Source of the DNA: Desulfobacteraceae bacterium
GTDB lineage: Bacteria; Desulfobacterota; Desulfobulbia; Desulfobulbales; Desulfobulbaceae
Direction of reading: 5' to 3'
DNA length: 7,591 nt
Assembly (NCBI GenBank): GCA_022837185.1
Contig: JALHJD010000137.1
Span: 1-7,591, forward strand
Part shown: positions 1 through 6,238 of the stretch, in pieces
Layout: each line of letters starts with the position of its first letter
Position numbering within the stretch: the first letter of the stretch is position 1
Position numbers and translations under genes: made by a program
Notes under the pieces: model-generated
Seen by the model: only the letters and a program-made list of their open reading frames with translations
Told to the model about the DNA's origin: nothing
Database searches by the model: none

Positions 1-1515
1 TTATTCCTTTTCCTGTCCGGAATCCTTCCGCTCGCTGACATCAACGGCGTGTTCGATAAGCTGGACAACCCTGCCGTCCTTGTCGAAAACGGGATAGGCG
101 TAAATTTCCATATACCTTTTCCTGTTCTCCTGGTCATAATGGACATGCTCAACCCGGACCGGCTTCCCGGTCCGCTTCACTTCCGCCAACGGGCAGGGGT
201 GTTCCCCGCCCGAACAGGGTTCGCCGCAGTGATGGGTCATCCGGTGGCAGGTCATGCCCTGAAAGGATTGCACCCCGGTCAGCTCACAGGCGGCCTTGTT
301 GGCCATGACTATTGAAAATGTTTCCGCATCGAGGACGTAAAAGGGGTTGGTCATGGAGTCGATGATCAACTCAAGAAATTTCCGCTGCTCTTCCGCCCTG
401 TTTTCCGCCCGGCTCCGGATCATGATTTCATCCTCCAGCCTGGCATTGGCCTTGGCGAGCTCGACGGTTCTCTCCATGACCCGGTCTTCCAGCCGGTCAT
501 GGGCCTTCTGCAGCTCTTCCCTGGCTTTTTTGTTTTCCCTGGCATAATTCTCGAGTCTGCCGATGATGGTGCCGAAGCTGTAATACAGAATAATGATCGC
601 GATAATCAGGACGCACAGGGTCAGAAATAAGGAATGAACAATAAAAGCTCTTTTCTGATCCACCTGTTCGGAAACATCCTGGAGCATGAGCACCCTGCCG
701 ATGGCCCCGCCTTTGAAATCATTGAGCAGGCTGCAGCTGTGCAGGATATGCAGCCGGTCGTCGACCAGGACTTCCTGGTCCTCTTCCAGCCTGCTCAGAT
801 CAAGCCTTTCGGCGATACTTTCAAAAAGCCCGCTGCCGCCGGTCATGAGAACATACTGGCCGTGTTCCTGAAATCCCTCTGCCACCAGCTTGGCCTTTTG
901 CCATTCTTTGGCTTTGACCAGGAGCGTCACGTCGCTGTTCAGGCTTTCGGTCAATGATTGCACCAGCAGTCCCGCATCAATGCCGAATTCAACCGCGCCG
1001 ATGTGTTGCCCCTCATGGTATACCGGCTCGCTCGCCCAGAAAATGACACCGTGGGGACAGACATCGAAACCGGACAACTGCTTGCTTTCGGCATGCACGG
1101 CGGCAACCATGGGCCGCAACCCGCCTATGTGGTCTCCGAAATGTTCCGGTCTCTGCACCCTGAGAAACACCGTGTTGTCGGGCAGGGTGAAGACAAAGGC
1201 ATGGAAGAATTCATTTTCCTCCTTGAATTCCTGGAACAGGGGCGCGCAGAGTTCGTACAACCGTTCCCTGTCCCTGTCGGCGAATGCCTGCGTGGCCTCG
1301 TCGAAATAGCGGACAAAACGGTTGACTTTATAACGGTACGGATCGAACGAATATTTTTTGATGTCGTTGCTGATGCTGTCTATGAGCTTTTCCCGCTCCC
1401 GGATGGCGTTGTCGATGGCTTTGTTGTAATGGCTGATTCCCTCGCTGAACAGAAAGCCGCACGCAAACAGGATGACCAGACTGACAAGAAACAATGTCCT
1501 GTTTTTTATCTCCAT
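1..1515 (-). CDS. Membrane sensor: double Cache domain, coiled coil and C-terminal PAS domain, no output domain
   Basis: Complete 504-aa protein from ATG at 1515 to TAA at 3-1. A hydrophobic segment at about residues 7-24 anchors the N-terminus, and a second at about 290-312 returns the chain to the cytoplasm. The region between them (about 30-285) resembles periplasmic double Cache ligand-binding domains (dCache_3 type); the stretch around 117-180 with FLRVQRPEHFGD, GLRPM and the AVEFG motif is characteristic. A charged heptad-rich segment (about 320-378) is a likely coiled coil. A PAS domain (about 380-496) follows and the protein ends eight residues later. There is no HAMP, histidine kinase, GGDEF, EAL or methyl-accepting domain. 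The PAS domain holds five cysteines (410, 423, 430, 434, 441), the last followed by PL. Members of this group are usually inputs of sensor kinases or cyclases, so a separate output partner is likely. The start is the only in-frame candidate after an upstream stop, but no good Shine-Dalgarno precedes it. Ligand unknown. Confidence 0.9.
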   Translation of the reverse strand: MEIKNRTLFLVSLVILFACGFLFSEGISHYNKAIDNAIREREKLIDSISNDIKKYSFDPYRYKVNRFVRYFDEATQAFADRDRERLYELCAPLFQEFKEENEFFHAFVFTLPDNTVFLRVQRPEHFGDHIGGLRPMVAAVHAESKQLSGFDVCPHGVIFWASEPVYHEGQHIGAVEFGIDAGLLVQSLTESLNSDVTLLVKAKEWQKAKLVAEGFQEHGQYVLMTGGSGLFESIAERLDLSRLEEDQEVLVDDRLHILHSCSLLNDFKGGAIGRVLMLQDVSEQVDQKRAFIVHSLFLTLCVLIIAIIILYYSFGTIIGRLENYARENKKAREELQKAHDRLEDRVMERTVELAKANARLEDEIMIRSRAENRAEEQRKFLELIIDSMTNPFYVLDAETFSIVMANKAACELTGVQSFQGMTCHRMTHHCGEPCSGGEHPCPLAEVKRTGKPVRVEHVHYDQENRKRYMEIYAYPVFDKDGRVVQLIEHAVDVSERKDSGQEKE

Positions 1516-1551
1516 GGGTGACCGGTTGCCTGTATATAAAAGGTCCCGACT

Positions 1552-1592
1552 CTCTACTCCGGATCATCGGCTCCTGGTTCATCCGGAGAGAG
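1552..1592. repeat. Long inverted repeat upstream of the sensor gene
   Basis: The arms CTCCGGAT (1557-1564) and ATCCGGAG (1581-1588) are perfect 8-bp complements around a 16-nt loop. After one unpaired A at 1556 the stem continues for four more pairs (CTCT at 1552-1555 with AGAG at 1589-1592), giving 12 pairs in all. It lies 37 bp upstream of the sensor ATG and downstream of a TATAAT box, so it would fall in the 5' leader of the sensor mRNA or act as a protein-binding dyad. It is not followed by a clean T-run on either strand, although TTTT occurs nearby on both sides. Confidence 0.6.
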
Positions 1593-1661
1593 CCTTTTAC
1601 TCGTCGTGGAAAGGAAGGGATGGGAGAGCCCGATACATCGGAACTCAGCTCCTCATGCTTT

Positions 1662-1667
1662 ATTATA
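1662..1667 (-). promoter_or_regulatory. Possible -10 box for the sensor gene
   Basis: On the minus strand this hexamer is a perfect TATAAT, in a locally AT-rich patch of a GC-rich gap. At 17-bp spacing the -35 position reads TAGGAA, only 3 of 6 consensus matches; a better GTGACA lies too far upstream (23 bp). Transcription from it would give a leader of about 140 nt carrying the 1552-1592 stem. The call rests on the -10 match alone. Confidence 0.3.
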
Positions 1668-1932
1668 CACAAATTTGCTCCATTTCCTACTGTCACCGCG
1701 AAAACGGATGCCCGAGTCTGAAAAAAGGCACTGTCGCAAGCCAGGCACAAATTCATGGCCCGAGGAAAAAATTCACCCGCTGGAACAACAGGGAACGGAA
1801 TGCACAAGAGGAAAGTGAATCAAGCCCGGCTTTCAGCCCGGGGGGATGGTCGTTCCCGAGAACAAAGCATCCCCGGAATCCCGATGCCGGTGCGGTCGTC
1901 CGCATCCACGGACAGCACTGACAAATGATGTG

Positions 1933-2009
1933 TGGCGCGCCCGGAGGGATTCGAACCCCCGGCCCTCGGATTCGAAGTCCGATGCTCTATCCGGCTGAGC
2001 TACGGGCGC
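1933..2009 (-). tRNA. tRNA-Arg (anticodon TCG)
   Basis: Read on the minus strand, this folds as a standard 77-nt tRNA including an encoded 3' CCA (1935-1933). The acceptor arms GCGCCCG (2009-2003) and CGGGCGC (1943-1937) pair fully, with G as discriminator at 1936. The D arm contains the usual AGCTCAG. The anticodon stem TCGGA/TCCGA closes the loop CTTCGAA, which puts TCG at positions 34-36 and decodes the arginine codon CGA. The T arm is GGGGG-TTCGAAT-CCCTC with one G-U pair. A promoter lies just upstream at 2064-2036. No flanking copy of the tRNA 3' end is visible, so nothing suggests an integrated element at this locus. Confidence 0.97.
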
Positions 2010-2011
2010 AG

Positions 2012-2032
2012 GGCGGACGGCGTTTGTCCGCC
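2012..2032. repeat. Perfect GC-rich dyad at the tRNA transcription start
   Basis: GGCGGAC (2012-2018) and GTCCGCC (2026-2032) are perfect 7-bp inverted complements separated by seven bases. The dyad lies between the tRNA -10 box and the mature 5' end, overlapping the predicted transcription start near 2029. It could be an operator, a leader hairpin guiding 5' processing, or a remnant terminator of the operon upstream. No T-run follows it on either strand. Confidence 0.6.
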
Positions 2033-2035
2033 GGC

Positions 2036-2064
2036 ATAATAGAGAAAAAACCAAGGATGCGCAA
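2036..2064 (-). promoter_or_regulatory. Sigma-70-type promoter of tRNA-Arg
   Basis: On the minus strand, TTGCGC (2064-2059) and TATTAT (2041-2036) are separated by exactly 17 bp, the optimal spacing. The expected start near 2029 lies about 20 nt before the mature tRNA 5' end. The -10 box is followed by GCCGGCGG, a GC-rich discriminator of the kind found at stringently controlled stable-RNA promoters. Control by ppGpp and DksA is an inference from that feature only. Confidence 0.6.
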
Positions 2065-2076
2065 GGCCCATTATCC

Positions 2077-2697
2077 TCAGCCCAGCAGCAGGGTATTGGC
2101 AAAGCGGATAATCGGCATGATCACCTTGGAGATAATGCCGAGGTAAAACAGCACCAGCAGCAGAATAAAGCCGAAGGGCTCCAGCTTTTCGTAGCTCCTG
2201 GCCATGTCCGGCGGCAGAATGCCCATGAGGATCTTCGAGCCGTCCAGGGGCGGAATCGGCAGGATGTTGAACACCGCCAGCATGACGTTGATCCAGACGC
2301 TGGCCGCCAGCATCTGCGCCACGGGCATGAGGACGAACATCGGCAGGAAGGGAAACATCAGCAACAGCTTCACCAGCAGGGCGCTGGCCACCGCCAGGAC
2401 CATGTTGGCACCCGGGCCGGCCAGGGCGACCAGCAGCATGCCCTTGCGCGGGTCCCTGAAATAGACGGGATTGACCGGCACCGGTTTGGCCCAGCCGATC
2501 TTCATGATGATAAAGGCCAGCACCCCCAGCGGGTCGAGGTGCTTGAGCGGGTTCATGGTCAGCCGCCCGGCATTTCTGGCCGTGGGGTCGCCGAGGTTCC
2601 AGGCCACATACCCGTGGGCCAGCTCATGAAACGTCAGCGCGAAGAGAAACGGCGGGGCCAGGATGATGAGCTGCTGAAGAAGATGTTGCATATCCAT
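2077..2697 (-). CDS. Site-2 protease family membrane metalloprotease (M50, YwhC-like)
   Basis: A 206-aa polytopic inner-membrane protein. The zinc-binding motif HELAH is at residues 24-28 in the first hydrophobic segment. The third zinc ligand of M50 proteases is seen in NILPIPPLDG (144-153, ligand Asp152). AGPGAN (93-98) and the NPLKHLDPLG segment (49-58) are typical of the short subfamily without a PDZ domain. Length and motif spacing fit a complete, potentially active enzyme that cleaves membrane-embedded substrates; the substrate cannot be told from sequence. Its ATG lies 5 bp after the stop of the DUF3047 gene, and its Shine-Dalgarno AGGAAG (2713-2708, 10-nt spacer) lies in the last codons of that gene, suggesting coupled translation. 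A second ATG two codons in (2691) is an alternative start. It is the last protein gene of the cluster. Confidence 0.93.
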   Translation of the reverse strand: MDMQHLLQQLIILAPPFLFALTFHELAHGYVAWNLGDPTARNAGRLTMNPLKHLDPLGVLAFIIMKIGWAKPVPVNPVYFRDPRKGMLLVALAGPGANMVLAVASALLVKLLLMFPFLPMFVLMPVAQMLAASVWINVMLAVFNILPIPPLDGSKILMGILPPDMARSYEKLEPFGFILLLVLFYLGIISKVIMPIIRFANTLLLG

Positions 2698-2702
2698 GTG
2701 TA

Positions 2703-3443
2703 TTATTCTTCCTGTCCGACAACATATATATAATCCATAAAGGAGACTGCCGCCTCGCCGGTATCGTCGGAATCGTTCATTATCGCCAGCGAGGCGGTTG
2801 CGGGCGGCTTGCCCCCGAAAGCTTTTTCATAATCCTCGATGATGTGCACCTCCTCCTCGACCCATGTACCCTTCTCCTCTTCTCCTGAACGGAGGATGAT
2901 CAGCCGGGCCCGGTCGGTATAGGAACTGGGATATATGCTCTCGGAATGGGGTTTGCTGGCCCAGACATAATTCAGGCTGCTCTGGGGAGGATATGCACCG
3001 TACACGACTTTGGCAATACCGTACTGCAGCTTTTCGCCCAATGTCGCCGCCGCCGGATCGTACTTGAACATGATGTACACCCGCAGCGGATAATCATCGC
3101 CGGACTTCCGCTCCACATCCCCCTTCTGGTAGACGTTGTCCACTTTCCAGCGCCATTTGACCACGGGATAGCTGTAGACATCGAATTCCTGCCGGTGGCG
3201 GATGCCGGACGCCGAGGCGCTGCTCCTGGCTTCCAGGATGGTGCCGTCCCCTGTTTTGCGGATCGCGTACCGGGTATGTTTGTCAATTTTTGGAAAGGTA
3301 ACGGGCTCCCAATCGTCCAGGCTGGCAAAGTCTTCGCGAATGACCGGTTCCGCGCCATGGACGGGGAGAAAAATCAGGGTCAGGAAGAGAAAAAAAAAGG
3401 GAACCGGCATCAGCCGCCTTATCTGCGGCCCCGGTCCATTCAT
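2703..3443 (-). CDS. Secreted DUF3047 domain protein
   Basis: A 246-aa protein with a signal peptide: basic residues RR at 9-10, a hydrophobic core at about 13-28 and a likely cut after VHGA (residue 31). The mature part matches the DUF3047 pattern as I know it: VKWRWKV, DDYPLRVYIMF, LNYVWASK, an ARLIILRSGEE stretch, EDYEKAFG and ASLAIMNDSDDTGE near the end. The family is proteobacterial and its function is unknown; a periplasmic beta-rich, possibly carbohydrate-binding fold is only a guess. I chose the ATG at 3443 because AGGAAAG (3457-3451) sits 7 nt before it and the previous gene stops 4 bp upstream. A longer reading frame from 3524 would overlap that gene by 77 bp and add a polar N-terminus in front of the signal peptide. 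It lies between the nucleotidyltransferase fusion and the site-2 protease, apparently in one transcript. Confidence 0.88.
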   Translation of the reverse strand: MNGPGPQIRRLMPVPFFFLFLTLIFLPVHGAEPVIREDFASLDDWEPVTFPKIDKHTRYAIRKTGDGTILEARSSASASGIRHRQEFDVYSYPVVKWRWKVDNVYQKGDVERKSGDDYPLRVYIMFKYDPAAATLGEKLQYGIAKVVYGAYPPQSSLNYVWASKPHSESIYPSSYTDRARLIILRSGEEEKGTWVEEEVHIIEDYEKAFGGKPPATASLAIMNDSDDTGEAAVSFMDYIYVVGQEE

Positions 3444-3447
3444 TGCC

Positions 3448-6183
3448 CTACTTTCCTGTTCCGGTTCCACGCCCATCCCGTTCCCCTTTATTTTTTCTCG
3501 CCTGACGAAGTGGATAGTGATCAAGAATCAGCCGCACCGCCTCGTCATGGCTCCTTATCTCACCGTTCAACTGGGCCTCGATGACATGATTGAGCATGGT
3601 CCGGAAATTCGGCCCGGGCCTGTATCCCAGGCGCTGCAGGTCGCTCCCCCTGAGCAGGGGCTCCTCGCTGTCCAGTCTGGTCACATACTGGGAGACCGCC
3701 TTCTGGATCTGCTTTTTGCGGGCAATGGACATAAGATAGAGCAGCCCCTCATTATCCAGATCCTGGAGCAGCCAGTATATTTCACTGGGCTTCATATAGG
3801 GCCGATGCAGCATATCGAGGGCGATCCGGTCCGCCTCCGTCTTCTGGCGGACCAGTTTTTTTTCGATCTTTTCCGGCAGTTCGAAGCGCCGGCAGAACTG
3901 GATAAGCTCCCTTGCTCCGGAACGGCTCATTATGCCGAGCAGGTAGACCATCCACTGGTCCAGAGATTCATCGAGATACAGGAGTTTGAACCAGGAAACC
4001 GCCCTGGTGGCCTGGGTCAGCACATGAACGAAACGCCTGTCGATGCGGAGATTCGGCTTGAGGTCCGGCCACAGGAACTGGAACAGGTCGAAATCGGCCA
4101 TGCGCCGGAGGGCCGGAAGCGGATCATCCTCCGACAGGATCAGGCGGAGCTCGTTGAAGAAGCGCTGGGGAGAGAAACGGTCGAAGAGCCGCATCTGCAC
4201 GGCATTCTTGAGCAGCTTCTCGGTGTGCTTGGCGATGCGGAAATCGAGACGCTGCTCAAAGCGGATGGCCCGGAAAATTCTGGCCGGATCCTCGACAAAA
4301 CTCAGGTTGTGCAGCACGCTGATCCGTTGTTTTTTCAAATCGTTCTGGCTGTTGAAAAAATCGACCAGGGTCCCGAAACGGTCGGGATTGAGGTGGATCG
4401 CCATGGCGTTGACGGTAAAATCTCGGCGGTAGAGATCAAGCTTGATGGAAGAAAGCTCCACCGTCGGGATCGCCGCCGGATACTCGTAATATTCCAGCCT
4501 GGCCGTGGCCACGTCGATCCGCGTGCCGTCCCTGAGAATGACCGTCGCCGTCGCGAACTTCCTGTGGGTTCTGACCGCTGCCTGCAGCTCGGCAGCCAGT
4601 TCCTTGGCAAAATGGATGCCGTTGCCTTCAATGACGATGTCCAGGTCAAGGTTTCTGATGTGCAGGAGCAGGTCCCGGACGAAACCGCCCACCACGTAGG
4701 CATGGTACTTCAGCCGTTCCGCCACCTCCCCTGCCCGCCGGAGCAGGACCATGATGTCGCGGTCAAGATGGTCGGCCATCAGGGTCGTCAGGTTGCGCGT
4801 CCTGGTGGTGGACGGCTGCTCCTCCTCGTGGAGGAGGTTGCGCGGCAGGTGAGCCGGATCGTTGACCAGCAGGTTGAGGAGATCGGTGCGGGTAATGACG
4901 CCGACGATCCTGTCCTTTTCCACCACCGGAATGAGCCGCTGCCGGTGGCCGATGATCAGTTCCTGGATATCGGCCAGTGTTGCCGTGGTCGGCAGGGTGG
5001 CGATCTCGGTGGTCATATAGTCGCTGACCGGCAGGTAGCCGAGCTTGTGAAAAATGGCCTTTTCCACCACCCGCCTGGATATCAGGCCGAGAATGGCAGG
5101 CGGCTGATCCTCCTCTTCATTGTCCTGCTCGGGAGAGACGACCGGCAGCACGGTGATGTTGTAGCGGGTCAGCAGGTCGTGGGCCATATTGATGGAGACA
5201 TCGGGGGTCACTGTGATAACCGGGGAGGACATGATCTCGGCCGCAATTGCCCGGGGCCGGATGTAGCGGTGCAGGAGGTGGACCAGCTTCTCCTCGGCCT
5301 CGATCAGGGTCATGTCCCTGATGGTCGCCGCCGCCGCCGAAGCATGGCCGCCGCCGCCGAAATCCCTGGCGATGATGCCGACGTTGACCTCCGGAATCCG
5401 GCTGCGGGCGATGAGATAGGTGCGCTCGCCCATACAGATCAGGCCGAACAGCACATCAAGGTTTTCCATGACCATGAGCCGGTGGAGGATGACGGCGAAA
5501 CTGTCCTCGTATTCCTGGAGGGTCAGCTTGGTGACGACGATCTCAATGGACTGGATCGTATAGGTCGTCGCGTTCTTCAGCAGGTTGTTCAACAGGCCGA
5601 TCTGCCGGGCGGAAAGGTCCTGGGAGATGAACTGGCTGACGATGTCGAGATTCGCCCCGTGCTGGAGCAGCCATGAGGCGGCCTGGAGGTCGGCGCCGGT
5701 CGTGGATGCATGCAGGAAGTTTCCCGTATCCTCGTAAATGCCGAGGGCAAGAAGGGTGGCTTCCTCCGGGGAAGGCTCGATCTGCCGTTCCTGAAAAAGA
5801 CGGACAAAGATGGTCGAGGTCGAACCGACCAGTTCAATAACCTCCAGATCGCCGGTCAGGTCACCGGCCGTCGAGGGATGATGGTCGTAGATATGGAGCT
5901 CGATCCCCGGATTATTCAGGCATTCCTGCAGCTTGCCGATCCGGTTGGGCTGCCGCGTATCGACCACGATCAACCGCCCGACATTTTCCAGGTTAATATT
6001 TTTCAGCCGCTTGAAGGCATAGATATGACGGAATTCCTGGGCCAGGTAATCGCGCACGACTTTTTCCTGGGACCCGGAAAACACCAGTTCGGCCTGTGGA
6101 TACAGCCTTTTGGCGGCAACCATGGAGGCAAGCGCGTCAAAATCCGCATTGAGGTGGGTGCTGATGACGTCCATGTCGATCAT
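3448..6183 (-). CDS. DHH phosphoesterase - CBS pair - tRNA nucleotidyltransferase fusion (CCA- or A-adding)
   Basis: A 911-aa multidomain protein. Residues 1-155 form a DHH domain with its acidic and histidine ligands present: THLNADFD (9-16), VVDTR (Asp75), DHH (100-102) and EDTGNF (151-156). A DHHA1-type domain follows with GGGGH at 276-280. Two CBS domains span about 316-372 and 387-440 and probably bind an adenine nucleotide. From about 490 comes a class II nucleotidyltransferase: GGFVRD (499-504), DLD (513-515), RRDFTVNA (586-593) and the nucleotide-template motif EDPAR (631-635). The helical tail has the family motif around 846-876. The enzyme should add 3' terminal nucleotides to tRNA. 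Large proteins with this architecture include the A-adding partner of split CC/A systems in Aquifex and Synechocystis, so A-addition is plausible but not decided here. The ATG at 6183 has a strong Shine-Dalgarno; an in-frame GTG at 6222 is less likely. Confidence 0.95.
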   Translation of the reverse strand: MIDMDVISTHLNADFDALASMVAAKRLYPQAELVFSGSQEKVVRDYLAQEFRHIYAFKRLKNINLENVGRLIVVDTRQPNRIGKLQECLNNPGIELHIYDHHPSTAGDLTGDLEVIELVGSTSTIFVRLFQERQIEPSPEEATLLALGIYEDTGNFLHASTTGADLQAASWLLQHGANLDIVSQFISQDLSARQIGLLNNLLKNATTYTIQSIEIVVTKLTLQEYEDSFAVILHRLMVMENLDVLFGLICMGERTYLIARSRIPEVNVGIIARDFGGGGHASAAAATIRDMTLIEAEEKLVHLLHRYIRPRAIAAEIMSSPVITVTPDVSINMAHDLLTRYNITVLPVVSPEQDNEEEDQPPAILGLISRRVVEKAIFHKLGYLPVSDYMTTEIATLPTTATLADIQELIIGHRQRLIPVVEKDRIVGVITRTDLLNLLVNDPAHLPRNLLHEEEQPSTTRTRNLTTLMADHLDRDIMVLLRRAGEVAERLKYHAYVVGGFVRDLLLHIRNLDLDIVIEGNGIHFAKELAAELQAAVRTHRKFATATVILRDGTRIDVATARLEYYEYPAAIPTVELSSIKLDLYRRDFTVNAMAIHLNPDRFGTLVDFFNSQNDLKKQRISVLHNLSFVEDPARIFRAIRFEQRLDFRIAKHTEKLLKNAVQMRLFDRFSPQRFFNELRLILSEDDPLPALRRMADFDLFQFLWPDLKPNLRIDRRFVHVLTQATRAVSWFKLLYLDESLDQWMVYLLGIMSRSGARELIQFCRRFELPEKIEKKLVRQKTEADRIALDMLHRPYMKPSEIYWLLQDLDNEGLLYLMSIARKKQIQKAVSQYVTRLDSEEPLLRGSDLQRLGYRPGPNFRTMLNHVIEAQLNGEIRSHDEAVRLILDHYPLRQARKNKGERDGRGTGTGK

Positions 6184-6187
6184 TATA

Positions 6188-6197
6188 CCCTTCTCCC
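6188..6197 (-). promoter_or_regulatory. Shine-Dalgarno that sets the start of the nucleotidyltransferase fusion
   Basis: On the minus strand this reads GGGAGAAGGG, followed by TATA and the ATG at 6183. GGAG lies 9 nt from the start codon. The protein then begins MIDMDVISTH, entering the DHH fold directly. The upstream in-frame GTG (6222) has no suitably spaced site, so this ribosome binding site decides the start. Confidence 0.75.
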
Positions 6198-6238
6198 GGC
6201 CCGGCGCAAAATGATTCGGCACCCTTTGGGAAAAGCGA

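Larger units (their letters stand above)
1516..1932. other. Non-coding gap between the sensor gene and tRNA-Arg
   Basis: This 417-bp stretch contains no convincing gene; its short reading frames have no recognisable product and poor ribosome binding sites. On the minus strand it should hold the promoter and leader of the sensor gene (TATAAT at 1667-1662, long inverted repeat at 1552-1592) and the 3' trailer of the tRNA transcript. In the trailer, two imperfect hairpins can be drawn: GTCCG/CGGAC at 1898-1913 with a flanking GTGC/GCAC pairing, and CCCGGCT/AGCC(C)GGG at 1825-1842. Neither is followed by a proper T-run, so tRNA termination or 3' processing here is only inferred. Confidence 0.6.

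Noticed and set aside
1598..1818. Short open frames in the gap between the sensor gene and the tRNA
   Set aside because: They have no recognisable product and no good ribosome binding site, and they overlap one another in several frames.
1933..2009. tRNA gene as attachment site of an integrated element
   Set aside because: No integrase gene and no second copy of the tRNA 3' end are visible in the window.
2012..2032. The perfect dyad as a rho-independent terminator of the minus-strand operon
   Set aside because: No T-run follows it on either strand, and it sits downstream of the tRNA promoter, so a terminator there would block the tRNA.
3444..3524. A longer N-terminus for the DUF3047 protein starting at 3524
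   Set aside because: It would overlap the preceding gene by 77 bp and put a polar stretch before the signal peptide, whereas the ATG at 3443 has AGGAAAG at 7-nt spacing.
3202..5676. An 824-codon open frame on the plus strand, antisense to the nucleotidyltransferase fusion
   Set aside because: It is a codon-bias shadow of the real gene: no recognisable domain, runs of Asp, Gly, His and Arg typical of reverse-strand GC-rich frames, and the opposite strand carries clear conserved motifs.
6184..6222. GTG at 6222 as start of the nucleotidyltransferase fusion
   Set aside because: No properly spaced Shine-Dalgarno, while the ATG at 6183 has GGGAGAAGGG directly upstream and opens straight into the DHH fold.
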